Below, in pieces: positions 29,340 to 41,414 of a stretch of 64,000 nucleotides of DNA (positions are counted from its first letter, which is position 1; every line of letters begins with the position of its first letter). Both the position numbers and the translations under genes were made by a program. Source of the DNA: Limnephilus marmoratus (taxonomy: Eukaryota; Arthropoda; Insecta; Trichoptera; Limnephilidae); the NCBI GenBank assembly GCA_917880885.1, contig OU862927.1:35863571-35927570 (forward strand). The letters run 5' to 3'. A model generated the notes under the pieces. That model made no database searches. It was not told the origin of the DNA and saw nothing but the letters and a program-made list of their open reading frames with translations.

Positions 29340-30535
29340 AGATAAAGGTTTTTCTACACTGTGGGTAAATACGTAACTTTTTAGATAGCACATGAATAGT
29401 TGCCGTCAGGACATGAAAAAGGTGTTTTCCCGGTGTGAATAAACAAGTGATGTTTAAGATTTCCCTTTGAAGAACATGAATAGTTGCAGTCAGGACACGA
29501 AAAAGGTTTCTCTCCACTGTGAATCAACGAGTGCGTTCTTAGACTTCCCTTTTGAGAACATGAATAGTTGCAGCCGGGTTGCAACGAAAAAGGTTTTTGT
29601 CCACTGTGGGTTAACATGTAAGTTTTTAGATATCCCTTGCGATAACATGAATAGTGGCAATCGGGACATGAAAAAGATTTTTCTCCTCTGTGGGTAAATA
29701 TGTGACGTTTTAGTTGTTATTTTGTAGAACATGAATAGTTCCAGCCGGGACACGAAAAGATTTTATAAACTATGGGAAAACGTGTGATTTTTTTCGATTT
29801 CTCTTAGTAGTACATGAATAGTTACACTCAGAACATGAAAAATGTTTTTCTCTCCTGTGAATCGCGCTGTCGATTTTTAAATCTCCCTTTCGAGAACTTG
29901 AATAACTGCATTCGGGACAAGAAAAAGTCCGCTTTTGTCCGCTGTGGGTACATATGTGATTTTTGGTGCGTCTTTGAAGAATATGAAGAGTCGCAAAAGG
30001 TTTTATGTCACTATGAGTCAGCAAATGATTTCTAAGAAGTTTCTTTGTACAACAAGAATAATTGCTGTCGGGACACGAAAAAGGTTTTTGTCCACAGTGG
30101 GTAAACATGTGAATTTTTAGATACTGTTTTGTAGCGCATTAATAGTCGCAGTTGGGACATGAAAAAGTTTTTTTTTCACCGTGAGTCACAAGTTCCGTTT
30201 TAGTTATTTTTTTCGAGAAGAAGAATAGTTGCAGTAAGGGCATGAAAAGGTGTTTCTTCACCGTAGGTAAACATGTGAATTTTAGATTTCTTTTCGTAGT
30301 TCATGAATAGTTGCAGTCGGAACATGAAAAAGGTTTTTCTCCTCCATGAGTCAGCAAGTGACTTCTTAGATATCCCTTTTGAGAACACGAATAGTTGCAA
30401 TCAGGACAAGAAAAATGTTTTTCTCCTCTGAGAATCATACTGTGGATTTTTAAAAATCTATTTTGAGAACTTGTATATCTGCATTCGGAACATGTCAGCT
30501 TGTGAATCATATTTTGCTTAAAGTGTTGCTTCACA
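29340..30535 (-). pseudogene. Degenerate C2H2 zinc-finger array (~14 fingers)
   Basis: About fourteen ~84 bp units encode Krueppel-type fingers with linkers, such as HSGEKPFSCPDCNYSCSSKG and GEKHFSCPDCNYSC. Frameshifts split the array into frames at 30301-30534, 29770-30108 and 29381-29617, and several fingers have lost a Cys or His. The upstream side is cut by a CR1-like 3' tail at 30545-30600, and no N-terminal domain is seen. It is most likely a dead duplicate of a multi-finger DNA-binding protein. Confidence 0.8.
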
Positions 30536-30544
30536 GGGAAACCT

Positions 30545-30600
30545 TAGGAAAATTACTTTCCCCGGGGCCTCCTCAATGGAGCTAAAAAAAAAAATTATTT
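30545..30600 (+). mobile_element. CR1/Jockey-like 3' tail fragment
   Basis: GGAAAATTACTTTCCCCGGG, GCCTCCTCAATGGAGCTAAA and an A-run match the 3' end seen at 19145-19200 and 40275-40320. Confidence 0.55.
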
Positions 30601-31320
30601 GTTGTAAAACCATGTAGGTGGGTATTATTGTAAGTGTTAAATTGTGGAGATCTGGAAGGAATACAAGGCTAAAGACAAAAATAATAATAATTCTTAAATT
30701 TTTTTAGCGCCGTTTAATGATAATATCACGTTAAATGCACTTGGTGGGTATAATTAAAAGGTACAGTTATTCGGTGAGGGCATTAAAAAGAGATGATATG
30801 ATACAAAGTGAATTGTGGAAGAAGTCAGTGAAAGCCAAGGACGTTATGGCATGGTCAAGTTAATCAAATACTTTAATAAAGTTGGACCACGCCGAGAGAC
30901 CGTATACTGACCGTGTACCATCATACGTGTAATCATTTTAAAAAGCGCACGTTTGAAAGTACCTCCCACCCGCAGTATTCCTCGGTACTGTGCACCACAA
31001 CGTAACCATGAGACGATTTATGCTTCTACTGCCCCCTGAAAGTCTCAAACGCCCACTAGGGGGCGTTATCGCCCACGTTGAGAACCTATAACGTACACTA
31101 TGCGCGCGTTCAAAATCGACTTAGGATGCGTTCAAAAACCAAACCAACTTAAAATGAAATGTCAATCAATTAAAATCAACGTTTTAAAATCATAGGGGTA
31201 TATATGTACACAAAATATTTGACAAAAACAGGTTAATATTATAATTGTACATGAAAAAAATATATTTAAAAAGAGAACGGCAGATATTTGTGTGGGCCGC
31301 AGTTTGACGACCACGGATCT
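30601..31320. other. Unassigned stretch
   Basis: No gene or repeat end is convincing. A GC-richer patch at 30930-31110 (ctgccccctgaaagtctcaa, then cactagggggcgttatcgcc) resembles text found near hAT relics in other genomes, but I cannot assign it. Confidence 0.25.
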
Positions 31321-31334
31321 AGACGGTTGAAAGT

Positions 31335-31720
31335 AGGGATGATTGATGATTGATTTTGAAAAAAATCGATTTTTCTCCAACAAAAATCGATTTCAGCGAT
31401 TTTAATTTTCTAAAAAATCGATTTTTCGTGCTGAAAAAAAAATCGATTATTTATGTAAAAGTCACATCCCTAGTCTGCGCCATAGAACATCTACGTCTCT
31501 ATCTACGGAATGCTATTAAAACCTGTTGATTTTACTCTTTCATGAATTTCTATGCTAATTTGGATGGTGTTTGGAGAGCGTCTGCAGTAGTAGTTTGCCG
31601 CCGAGTTAAAAGTAGGGATGTTAAAAAATAATTGATTATGAAAAACATCGATTTTTCTCCAACAAAAATCGATTTTATTAAGCGATTTTAATTATCTTAA
31701 AAAACGATCATTTCGATATT
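31335..31720. repeat. ATCGATTTTT-rich duplicated block
   Basis: Two ~110 bp blocks (31335-31450 and 31615-31715) share ATCGATTTTTCTCCAACAAA, continuing AATCGATTT, and GCGATTTTAATT. They probably are two copies of a small AT-rich repeat. Confidence 0.6.
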
Positions 31721-31767
31721 CTAAATATTTATTGTAAGTACAAGCTGGTACCCGGCATGCATTTTGA

Positions 31768-31957
31768 CTGGTCAGTGGTTGAGTGGGCATAGCGCTTGGG
31801 TCCTACCCGAACGTCGCGTGTTCGATTCCTCGGCTGGCTAAGTCCTCCATCACAACACAAGCATTTTCGGCTTTCTGTGATGGTAGTAGGAGATTTTCAA
31901 ACACTGTTGGGTTATTCGTAACCCGGGAATGTTTGTCTTTCTTTAAAAAAAAAAAAT
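31768..31957 (+). mobile_element. tRNA-derived SINE
   Basis: TCAGTGGTTGAGTGGGCATA is a good A box and GTGTTCGATTCCT, about 45 nt on, a good B box, as in a tRNA head. A non-tRNA body of ~110 bp (tccatcacaacacaag, ttctgtgatggtagt) ends in an A-run at 31945-31957. Confidence 0.7.
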
Positions 31958-32315
31958 GCGTTGCAATGCCATTCAACTAAATAAATTGTTTCTCTCTCCA
32001 TGTCCTTTCCCATGCGCCCCCGTTCCCTTCCTGCGTCTCCTTCCCCTCCTGCGTTCCCCTTCCACCTTTCTCTTCTTCCCTCTCCTTCGTCACCCTTCCC
32101 GCGAACCCTACCTCCTTTATTACTCTCCCCCTCCTGCCTTTTCTCCCTGCCGCTAAAATATATGAGATACAAACAATTTCATAAAGCCAGAGCTTATTAA
32201 GGGCCCGCAACCCGGATTTGTACCGGTTTATTACATATTTCCCTTAAACACGGTAAGTTTTAAAGCTCTTAAAAAATATATGTTAATCTTGAAGATAATA
32301 TCTAGACTTTGACCG

Positions 32316-33383
32316 CAGGGCCGGATCTACGAAATCTGGCGCCCTGTGCAGTAGGTACCGATGGCGCCCCCCCCCCCCCTACATTTTTATTTTGATTAAA
32401 AATTCGTGCACCCCAATTTTTTTTTATTTATTTTTTTTTTTTACACTAATATATCAAATAAAATCAAGACATATAAAGGGTGTAACTTTTCCAAGTGACC
32501 TGGTGGTAGCTCTCACACTCGTACAACACAAGAATAGTATCTACAGCTTCTGACTAATAAGAATATAACCTCATATTCGTACCTTGCATTTCCCCTGTGT
32601 TGAGCGAACAAACACCAAATTGAGCGAACAAACACCATACAAACACTAAACACTGACGTATGGTATCAACGGCTTACGAAAGACGCTTACACTGATACCG
32701 TAAAATAACAGATCCAACAAATCTAATAGATATTAATTATACATTTAACGAACTTTAAATAATATGTCAAATCAATGATCTGCAATGATCAAACTGTCAA
32801 CACGTAACACGTTGCAACCTGCAAATCCTGCAAACCGTGCGATGTTTTTGTTAATGGAATTTACTGAAGATTTCATAAGAAAATGGTCTTTAACTACCTT
32901 CTCCTAGAGACTTAAATCGTACAAAATAAAACAATAGCGAGCATACGCTAACTAAAATTGTCAGCATTTTGAAAGGCGGTCGGTTTGTCTGTTCTCTTGA
33001 ACAAAAATACCGTGCTGTGATTGGTTATTGAATTAGGATCGCGTAAAAGTTCGTAATTCGTCGCAATCGCATTCGTCGTAAAAGACGGTAAAAGATATAT
33101 GGAAAAATAGATCTTACGTTTAAACTAAATATATGGAATTTGTAAAGAAATCTGTAACTGACTATAAATTCGTAAGCCGTAAACCAACCTGATGCGTGCG
33201 CATTCTGTTTCTTTGGAAAGTGTTGCTAGAGCGTAATAATTATTTCGTACTATGGGTAATTTTTAAACGATTCAGGAAATATTATAACTAAATTTTAATA
33301 CAATATTTATTTTCTCACGGCGGCCCTTCGGAGTTGGCGCCAGGTTTTTGCACGTTTTTGAACGTATGGCAGATCCGGCGCTG
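32316..33383. mobile_element. Non-autonomous hAT element, copy A
   Basis: Ends are CAGGGCCGGATCTACG and, reverse-complemented, CAGCGCCGGATCTGCC. The flanks TTTGACCG (32308-32315) and TTTGCCCG (33384-33391) are an 8-bp duplication with one change. Length is 1068 bp with no transposase. It is highly similar to copy B at 35436-36585. Confidence 0.87.
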
Positions 33384-34159
33384 TTTGCCCGCGCCGAAAC
33401 GCAAATTATATAAAATTTCCTAGATAGAAAAAAATCGCAAAGTATGCTCCAAAAATTAGTATTAACACGTTTGTTTCAGTTATTTTACAAGCTATATGTA
33501 TGAACAAATTCACAGTGTTTCTTTAAATGCTGTTTAAGATAATGCCCGCGAGATTTTTGCTCTATTTTATTAAACATTTTCGCAATTTTCGCATCGATTT
33601 TGTCGCTATAAATGTTAGCGCTCTCCTCTAACATTCGTCATTTCGTATCTCTCCATCTTCTTCTTTTCGGACCCGTTGCAAAGCCTTAAATGGAAACACT
33701 TTTCTTCTTAAATTGAATTTTCCGTAAAAAAATTGAGTCAATCAATCGACTACTTTCTGAAATTTTCGGGCACAAATAAACGGAACCTAACTTTTATATC
33801 TACTTATATATATACTAACTTTTGTTCCCGACTTCGCTCGCATAGTATTAGGGGGTTTCCCACTCTGCCTCCTCCACCTTCCCTACCCCCCCTCTCCCCC
33901 CCTCCCTCCCCCTCCATATCCGTTATATTCATTTTTCAAAAGCTCACGAGCCACCTATTGAAACGTAACAATCAAACACGCGCAGTTTCGCATTTATAAT
34001 ATTAGTGTAGATTAGTATTTTATACATATTTGAATTTTTACCATCAAAGGGATCTCCATAGTAACCTAAAAACAAATAACAAAATGACAGCGCACATCAA
34101 ATAATTACTTTGCAACGCTTTGTTTTTCGTGCGGACAACAAACGCATAATAAATAATTT

Positions 34160-34234
34160 CATAACGCCAGAGCTTATTCATAACGCCAGAGCTTATTCAT
34201 AACGCCAGAGCTTATTCATAACGCCAGAGCTTAC
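34160..34234 (+). repeat. 19-bp tandem repeat, four units
   Basis: CATAACGCCAGAGCTTATT is repeated exactly from 34160, 34179, 34198 and 34217. A related phrase (cataaagccagagcttatt) occurs at 32180. Confidence 0.9.
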
Positions 34235-34369
34235 CAATATAAATATATACAGCCTATAGTAACTACTCGCAAAAAAAAACAGTGAAAGAATTTTTCAAGT
34301 CCACTCGGTATGTTTTGCGTGAAAGAGTAACAAACATACATCCATACATCCAAACTTTCGCCTTTACAA

Positions 34370-34490
34370 TATTAATTAATAATTAATAATAGGATTAATT
34401 AATAAATAATAATTAATAATTAATAATAGGATTAATTAATAAATATTAATTAATAATAGGATTAATTAATTAATAATAGGATTGGTATTT
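34370..34490 (+). repeat. AATTAATAATAGG tandem array
   Basis: Irregular repeats of TTAATTAATAATAGGA make a low-complexity AT block. Confidence 0.8.
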
Positions 34491-34699
34491 ATAGAAGATA
34501 TTTGGTTTTAAATAAATATACCTACACCTTTGTGGAAAATGTATATATTACGCCGCGGGCTAAAAAAACAAGTCTTAATAAATTACATTAGTGCTTTAAA
34601 ATAATTAGCATGACAATAGTTTAATTACCAGCTATGTACATACATGAAGAGAATATGCATTTAAATTTATCCGTAATGGCTATAGAATTATTTAACCCA

Positions 34700-34830
34700 T
34701 CAGGCTAATTTGTTCGCTTTTCGAAACAACTCATATGGGTCTCATTGAAATCGCTATGTCTCCCTTACCATCATGTTAGAAAGAGAAAACACCACGCTTT
34801 ATAATCAAATCTAAAATAATAAAACAATAA
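34700..34830 (-). repeat. Dispersed AT-rich repeat (family B), fragment
   Basis: CCATCAGGCTAATTTGTTCG, then CATATGGGTCTCATTGAAAT and GAAAACACCACGC, match 43490-43620 in inverse orientation. Confidence 0.5.
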
Positions 34831-34834
34831 TGCT

Positions 34835-37180
34835 TAGAAATTTTTTCCATAGGAAAGCTAATAGCTCAGAAATGCACAAAATAATTTGCAAGGCAGATAT
34901 AAACATTACACCATTAAATTTATATGACGAGAATGCCAACATTCTTATAAATACTAACCAGGAATTATTAGATTCCTAGTCAAATAAAATTATTCATGCA
35001 AAACACTTCAATTACCTCAACCAAACGTATGTTGACAAACTTTCGTCAAACAAATGGTTGAGCATTGGAGAGTTGAGCGCAGAAAGAGAAGGATTTATGC
35101 TTGCCATTCAAGATAGAGTCATTAATACTAAAAATTATAGGAAGCATATAATAAATGATGATTTATGTAGAAAATGTTTGGCTTTTCCGGAAACTATAGA
35201 ACATATTATATCGGGATGTTCTATATTAGCGCCGTCCGAGTACACATTTAGGCACAATCAGGTTTTAAAAATAATTCACCAAAGTTTGGTAATTAAACAT
35301 AACTTGATTGACTGCCGTAATATAGTACCATATTATGAATATGAACCAAATTCATTTTTAGAAAATGAATTTTATAAAATATATTATGATATAACTATAC
35401 CTACTAACAGACAGAACAATTAGTCATAATAGACCCAGGGCCGGATCTACGAAATCTGGCGCCCTGTGCAGTAGGTACCGATGGCGCCCCCTCTCGTACA
35501 TTTTTATTTTGATTAAAAATTCGTTCACCCTATTTTTTTATTTTTTTATTAATTTTTTTTTACACTAATTTATTAAATAAAATCTAGACATATAAAGGAT
35601 GAAACTTTTCCAAGTGACCTGGCGGTAGCTCTCTCACTCGTTTTTTTAAAAGAGAGAATCGCCAGGAGTCCTATACTCTCCGAATCTATTGGGTAAACAT
35701 AAAATTATGGTGATTCTATTCATTGTAATCCACAGTACTTTTATAACCTCTCAACAACCAATAGAAATTTAGTTATAAATTTAAAAATCTATTAAGAATA
35801 TAACCTCAAATTTGTACCTTGCATTTCCCCTGTGTTGAGCGAACAAACACCATACAAACACTAAACACTGACGTATGGTATCAACGGCTTACGAAAGACG
35901 CTTACACTGACACCATAAAATAACAAATCTAATATAAATTAATTATACATTTAACGAACTTCAAATAATATGTCAAATCAATGATGAAACTGTCAACACA
36001 ATGCAACCTGCAAATCCTGCACACCGTGCGATGTTTTTGTTAATGGAATTTACTGAAGATTTCATAAGAAAATGGTCTTTAACTACCTTCTCCTAGAGAC
36101 TTAAATCGTACAAAATAAAACAATAGCGAGCGTACGCTAACTAAAATTGTCAGCATTTTGAAAGGCGAAAGTCGGTTTGTTTGATTCACTGGAACAAAAA
36201 TACGGTGCTGTGATTGGTTATTGAATTTGGATCGCACCCATTCGTCGTAAAAGACGGTAAAAGATATATGGAAAAAAAGATCTTACGTTTAAACTAAATA
36301 TATGAAATTTGTAAAAAAATTCTGTAACTGACTATAAATTCGTAAGCCGTCGATACCAACCTGATGCGTGCGCATTCTGTTTCTTTGGAAAGTGTTGCTA
36401 GAGCGTAATGATTATTTCGTGCTATGGGTAATTTTTAAAAGATTCAGGGAATATTATAACAAAATTTATTCAAATTTTGTGGGAAAATAAATATTGTATT
36501 AACAATATTTATTTTCCCACGGCGCTCCTTTGGAGTTGGCGCCAGGTTTTTGCACGTTTTTGAACGTATGGCAGATCCGGCGCTGAATAGACCTGACATA
36601 GTTTTACATGACAAAATTAAAAAAATAACTTATGTCATTGATGTAGCTATTCCAAATTCCTGTAATATTCAAAAAACTGTTTCTGAAAAAATAAGAAAAT
36701 ACACAGATTTAGGAAATGAGATTAAAAGGATTTGGCATTCTCGGACTATAAAAATATTACCATTTGTTATTTCGGCCACTGGCATAATACCTAGGAATCT
36801 GATTCAAAATTTAAGCATATTAGATTTGTCAAAGAATTTGTATATAAAAATGCAAAAATCAGTAATTTTAAATACATGTAGGAATACAAAAGATTTTTTT
36901 AAATATTTATATTGAGGGATCAGTAGGATTTATAGGTTCAATTAGAAATGCCACAGAGCCGAACCCTCTGATATGAAAATATCTGGAGTCGGTGAATCAT
37001 ATTCCCATTTGGTCTCTAGTAGGTTGACATGTTGTTCTTGTATTGTTTTGTATTTATAATACTTATATAGTGCAATTGCATAGCGTGGATTCACTAGATG
37101 ATCATTTGGGGAAGTGTATAAAAGGGTTTAGTTTTTCCTTCTTTTTTTTTTTTTTTTTTTATTTATTTATTTATTTTTTT
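34835..37180 (+). pseudogene. R4/Dong-like non-LTR retrotransposon 3' part, split by a hAT element
   Basis: The 5' piece (34835-35435) encodes LSAEREGFMLAIQDRV and a CRKC...PETIEHIISGC zinc motif. The 3' piece (36586-36915) reads NRPDIVLHDKIKK, YVIDVAIPNSCNIQKTVSEK and FVISATGIIP. RPD followed by IDVAIP matches the restriction-like endonuclease of R2/R4/Dong-type elements. The two pieces join across the hAT insertion at 35436-36585, apart from a 1-nt frame change near 35410 (an ACAGACAG microduplication). An earlier stop lies near 34976. The RT core is missing. A T-rich 3' end lies near 37142-37180. Confidence 0.7.
35436..36585. mobile_element. Non-autonomous hAT element, copy B
   Basis: Ends CAGGGCCGGATCTACG and CAGCGCCGGATCTGCC are flanked by exact 8-bp duplications AATAGACC (35428-35435 and 36586-36593). 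The 1150 bp body matches copy A (32316-33383) with a few indels and encodes no transposase. It interrupts an R4/Dong-like coding sequence, so it inserted later. Confidence 0.93.
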
Positions 37181-37479
37181 TAAATTTAACCCGGACATTT
37201 AAATCTGGTGCGTTAAAAATTAATATGTACAACTTTATGAAACCAAAGTTTCCGTTAAAATACAGGTTATTTCATTGGCAATACAGCACTATGATATTTT
37301 TTTATGTTTCCATGTTAAAATTAGCCTGTATTGTATGATTTTTTAATGTTGGCGAAAATTTAAATAGCAATTTTTAGCAATCGAGGCAAATTTATTTATT
37401 TCTCGTGATCGCTCCCGTGGGATGCATATGTATTTTTTGTTAAATAAAGGGAAAAAAATTATAAAGAGAGCTAAGGCTT

Positions 37480-38110
37480 TTAAACACAACCCGGTAAACA
37501 ATTTATTAAAAAGAACATGCGAAGGTAACTCATAATTGCATCATAAAGACCATACTAAAGGTCCCCATAAGGACGTCAACAACAGAAATTTTTAAACAGT
37601 TTGATGTTCCAAGACAGAAAATCTATGCCAAAAACATTCTAGTACATCACCACAAAAATGATTCAGAGGCAGTCACCTCACATGCTCATAAAACCAAAGT
37701 CAAACAAACAGACATACTTAATATACCAAAGTGTAACTCTTCATTTGGACAAACAAGTTCTGAATTTTTAGCAGTAAAGTTATATAACAAACTCCCACTT
37801 AGTATCAAACAAATTAAAACAAAAAATAGCTACATTAAGGACATTAAATGTTGGCTGAAGGAACTATCGGAAAATGAACTTACTAGTATACTTAAAACAT
37901 CGTCATAGAAGTTTCTGGAAAACCTTATCCAAACCATGAAGTTAATTAAACCATAGAAATCGCTGAAAACTTATCCAAAGCATAGTCCCCCTCAGCACAG
38001 GATCTCATAGTGAGGAGGACTACGAATATATTTTTTATTTTATATATATACCTAAGATGTTTCATATAAAAATGTAAAAAGTAATAAATATGTAGTTAAT
38101 AAATAAAAAG
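37480..38110 (+). pseudogene. CR1/Jockey-like reverse transcriptase, C-terminal fragment
   Basis: The plus strand encodes FGQTSSEFLAVKLYNKLPLS, then IKTKNSYIKDIKCWLKEL, with a 3' UTR containing CCTCAGCACAGGATCTCATA. That phrase parallels the 3' UTR of the 8660-9800 element (CCTCAGCACGGGAGATCCCA), so they are related families. The RT core is missing. Confidence 0.7.
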
Positions 38111-38547
38111 AAATCTTAAAATATTAAAATTTCAAAAACCGTTAGGTCCAGAGTCGAAATTATCACTCCAAGACAATCAAAATCGCTCCCATGCCAACTA
38201 TTGACATTATTACTTCTACACTTATATGCTCGTATCTCCATATCTCCATAATTTTTATTTATTATTTTTTTTTTCAGATGAGTGTATTATTGTAAATAAG
38301 TACATGGAAGGTGTTAAATTAATGATTCGCTTAAATGGCTTATTTTATGACACAACAATTAAAAAAAATATGCGTTTATTAAGCGTGGGGTTTATTACCC
38401 TCAATCATAACAGTTTTTCTAATTCCGTCTCGTTTATAATTATCGAATATTGTCAACAGATTGAACTTTAAACTGTTTTCATAAACATCATGAAACGATT
38501 ATGTGATCTGGACAGTGGCGGATACAGAAAAAACTCAAGAGGGGGCG

Positions 38548-39732
38548 CAAGGGCGTAGCTAGGATTTTGTTAAGGGGGGGGCAGGTGTTGACAAACCAAG
38601 AATATATCTAATGTAAATGCAACAAAATAATACCTACTAGGGGGGGGGGGGGGGGAGGGTGGCTAGAGAATTTCAGAAATAGGCTATTTTCGTCTATAAA
38701 AAAACCGTCCGGCACAAAATTCTCGGGACATTCCACGGGGAGCCATAGAGCTACGAAAATATAAATAACATCGTATTCAATATAACAATATCTTTAGTAG
38801 TGTCACCTTTCCGGCGTTCAAACGGTTTTTAGTCATCGTTGATCTCAGCCATGTTTTAACACGACGCAGTGTAGAAAAGGACCTCTCTATGTTACTTGTA
38901 GTGCAAGGTTGTGCCAAGGAAATAAGTATTGCTTTTTTTGTTGCGGGAAAGAAAATGTTCGCATCCTTAAACAATTCAGTACAATCTATTTTTTTTGAGA
39001 TCTTTTCTGTTCATACCCTTGTTCTGTCATTTTTTATATCATAGTTCGGCTTCTTAATTAAAATTAAGTAAATCGTAGTATAGGCAAAAACTTTGTGCTT
39101 TTTTATTTAAAATCAATTAATGACGTATTCAACGATGCATTGTACAGGGATGTAGCGACATTAATCATTTTGGTCACCAAAACGCTGCTCCAATGCAGAT
39201 ATTAAGGAATGATAATCGATCGCTTCCAAAAATCGCATTAAGTCTCAGCAAGGTAACAATTTAACAATTAAAAATAATAATTCTCAGCGAGGTAATTGGA
39301 CCGATGTTGTTGGCAAGATGCAATGCGTGGGACTTGTATATCAGTTCCAAAGGCAGCTGCAGTTCTAATTGAAATATCTAAAATATTTTGGCTCTCTATG
39401 TCTACGTTGCTTCGATGATCATTTATAACAGAAATTAAACCATTAATATGACTCATACAGCATTGGCAATAGGTTCCAATATGCCCGAGTACTTGACTAT
39501 CAGTTGAACACATATAATGAAAACTGATTTAATAACAGCGCAATGTAACGGATAGGCACGTTTTCTTGATGCTTCATTAATCATGACAAACTAAAAAGGT
39601 AATAATAAAAATTAAATTGATTCTCACAAACAATAGGCTACCGACGTAAACTTTACGGTTTGTGAGCATTTCTGCACCTTCTAGGGGAGGGCAGCTGCCC
39701 CCCCCCCCTGCCCGTACCTCGCTACGCCCTTG
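38548..39732. mobile_element. Inner hAT element with transposase remnant
   Basis: Ends CAAGGGCGTAGCTAGG and, reverse-complemented, CAAGGGCGTAGCGAGG are flanked by AGGGGGCG and a G-rich GGGGGGCG-like copy. The ~1.2 kb body carries minus-strand hAT transposase remains at 38777-38974 and possibly 39268-39513. Confidence 0.78.
38777..38974 (-). pseudogene. hAT transposase dimerisation-domain fragment
   Basis: The frame reads AQPCTTSNIERSFSTLRRVK, then WLRSTM and NRLNAG. The S-N-x-E-R-S-F-S-x-L pattern and following TWLRSTM are the hallmark of hAT C-termini. The upstream catalytic region is missing or decayed. Confidence 0.82.
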
Positions 39733-39769
39733 GGGGGGGCGCTAAAAATATATGAAAACTAAAAAGTAG

Positions 39770-40320
39770 ACAACGGGGAGAATACGACGAACCGCACAAA
39801 GAGGAGACCGACTGTATGATTTTGGCAGCCACCTCTGGTCTGGAGCTCCAAAATACCTAAAAAATACCCTCGACTCTGTGCAGAAACGGGCGGTCCGCTT
39901 TAGATTCTCCCGTCTTAACAGACGGATTGCAATCTTTAGAGCACAGGCATCGGGTGGGAATGCTATCCTTGTTCTACCGGTATTACAATGGAAGATCCTC
40001 CGATTAACTAGCGTCATTGATCCCTTCGGCACCGGTGCATAGTCGGGAAACACGCCAAACGCGTGCCCAACATTTGTACACGGTCACATTTGTCACATGA
40101 GAACGGGTCGTTTCTTCGACTCGTTCTTGTGTTCAACAGCTCGGCTGTGGAACGATTTTCCGGCCTCTGTGTTTCCTCCTTCCTACAACATGGACACTCT
40201 TCAAGTCCAATTTCATCTCTTCCTCTCCTCAAAAAGACCCTCCACACAGCATCCCAGATGACATAGGCCCCGAGGGAAATTATTTTCCTCAGGGCCTCCT
40301 GTGGAGTTAATGTAAAAAAA
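39770..40320 (+). pseudogene. CR1/Jockey-like 3' fragment
   Basis: It starts upstream of the shorter copy at 18851, with YDFGSHLWSGAPKYLKNTLD and VQKRAVRFRFSRL, then follows it through [20 protein letters not shown] to GGGCCTCCTGTGGAGTTAAT and an A-run. Frameshifts make it dead. Confidence 0.8.
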
Positions 40321-40579
40321 ATACTATCTCATTCTCTCGCAGGCTAAAACATACAGATGCATGTGTTTGTCAAATCACAACGGTGCTAAAGAAGTTTCCA
40401 CTTCAATAAATAAATAAAAGATTGACGGACCGCACATTTAAAACTTGGCTGGCCACAGGGAGCAGTAGGGCTGCATTACACGATCAAGGGAATCAAATAC
40501 TTGAGTCGCGCCGTGTTAAGGGTACCTCCGGTACCTTTACATGAAACGACGTATGAATGTGAATGAAGCAAAAGTTTCA

Positions 40580-40935
40580 ATTTAGGAGGCGAGTGTGGGT
40601 ACCGCCGCCACGGGAATTATTTATTGGATAAACAACACCTTTGCTATAAGTCATCCCAAGTGGGTCGCTAAGTTTGGTGACTTAGCAGGGATGCCTGAGT
40701 TCATGGGATGTGATTTTTCAAAGTAGTGGCGGAAGTAGTAGGACTGGTTGAGGGAGACCATTTAACCTCTCCAGCAGGAATCCCTCGACCCATTTCCTCG
40801 CATCGCAGTGGGAGGGAAAGTTTCATCCGTCCATCTCTCCTGGACACACTAACCCAGAGAGTCCTAGCCACCTATCATACCTTTTTCCTTCCACTAAAAT
40901 GACCCTTCACATAGCATCTCCAAAAACATTTATTT
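40580..40935 (-). repeat. Dispersed repeat family A, inverted copy
   Basis: It shares TTAGGAGGCGAGTGTGGGTA, then CATCCCAAGTGGGTCGCTAA, with 16485-16580. The rest (gcatcgcagtgggagggaaa, ctctcctggacacac) is inverse to 6100-6190. Confidence 0.55.
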
Positions 40936-40977
40936 TTAATAATAAGATAATAATATATTTTGTAATAGTTGCCCAAA

Positions 40978-41280
40978 AATGACAGTGGATAAGTTTATGT
41001 ATTCGGGAAGTATGTTTACGAGAGATGGGGAGTCTGATAGAGATATTGAAAGGAGGGTAAATGCGGGTAACTCCGCATTTATGGAGGACTGAACGCCGTT
41101 GGCGCTAACAAAAAACTGTCGAAAGAAGCGAAAGCGAGGAAGGACTAAATGCTATAGAAAGCCATGATAGTGTGAGAAAAATATGAAAAGAATGCAAGGT
41201 TGATACAAGCGTAATAAGTAAGATTAAGAAAGAGACGCTCAGATGGTTTAGACATGTAGAGCGAATGATTGAAGAAAGAT
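40978..41280 (+). pseudogene. RTE-like polyprotein fragment
   Basis: Shifting plus-strand frames read DKFMYSGSMFTRDGESDRDI, ERRVNAGNSAFM and ISKIKKETLRWFRHVERMIE. This is the conserved region after the RT domain of insect endonuclease-RT proteins, upstream of the part preserved at 204-745. It is broken by several frameshifts. Confidence 0.7.
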
Positions 41281-41414
41281 TTTCTTGTATTTAGGGTGGC
41301 CAAGGGGGGGGGGGGGGCGCGTGCCCCCTGCGTCCCCCCCCTGTATCCGCCACTGGATCTGGATGAAAAATATCAAATTCATGAGCGAGTTATTAATGCA
41401 TTATAAGCTTAGTC

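Larger units (their letters stand above)
38513..41355. mobile_element. Outer hAT element with nested insertions
   Basis: Perfect inverted ends CAGTGGCGGATACAG and CTGTATCCGCCACTG are flanked by exact 8-bp duplications GATCTGGA (38505-38512 and 41356-41363). Inside are another hAT element (38548-39732), a CR1-like 3' fragment (39770-40320), family A repeat (40580-40935) and an RTE-like fragment (40978-41280). Little of the original element remains. Confidence 0.88.

Noticed and set aside
31912..32172. Gly/Arg/Glu-rich frame and its Pro/Ser-rich antisense
   Set aside because: Low-complexity CT-rich tract following a SINE poly-A tail.
34160..34234. Possible CRISPR-like array
   Set aside because: Direct tandem 19-bp units without spacers in a eukaryotic genome; a simple tandem repeat.
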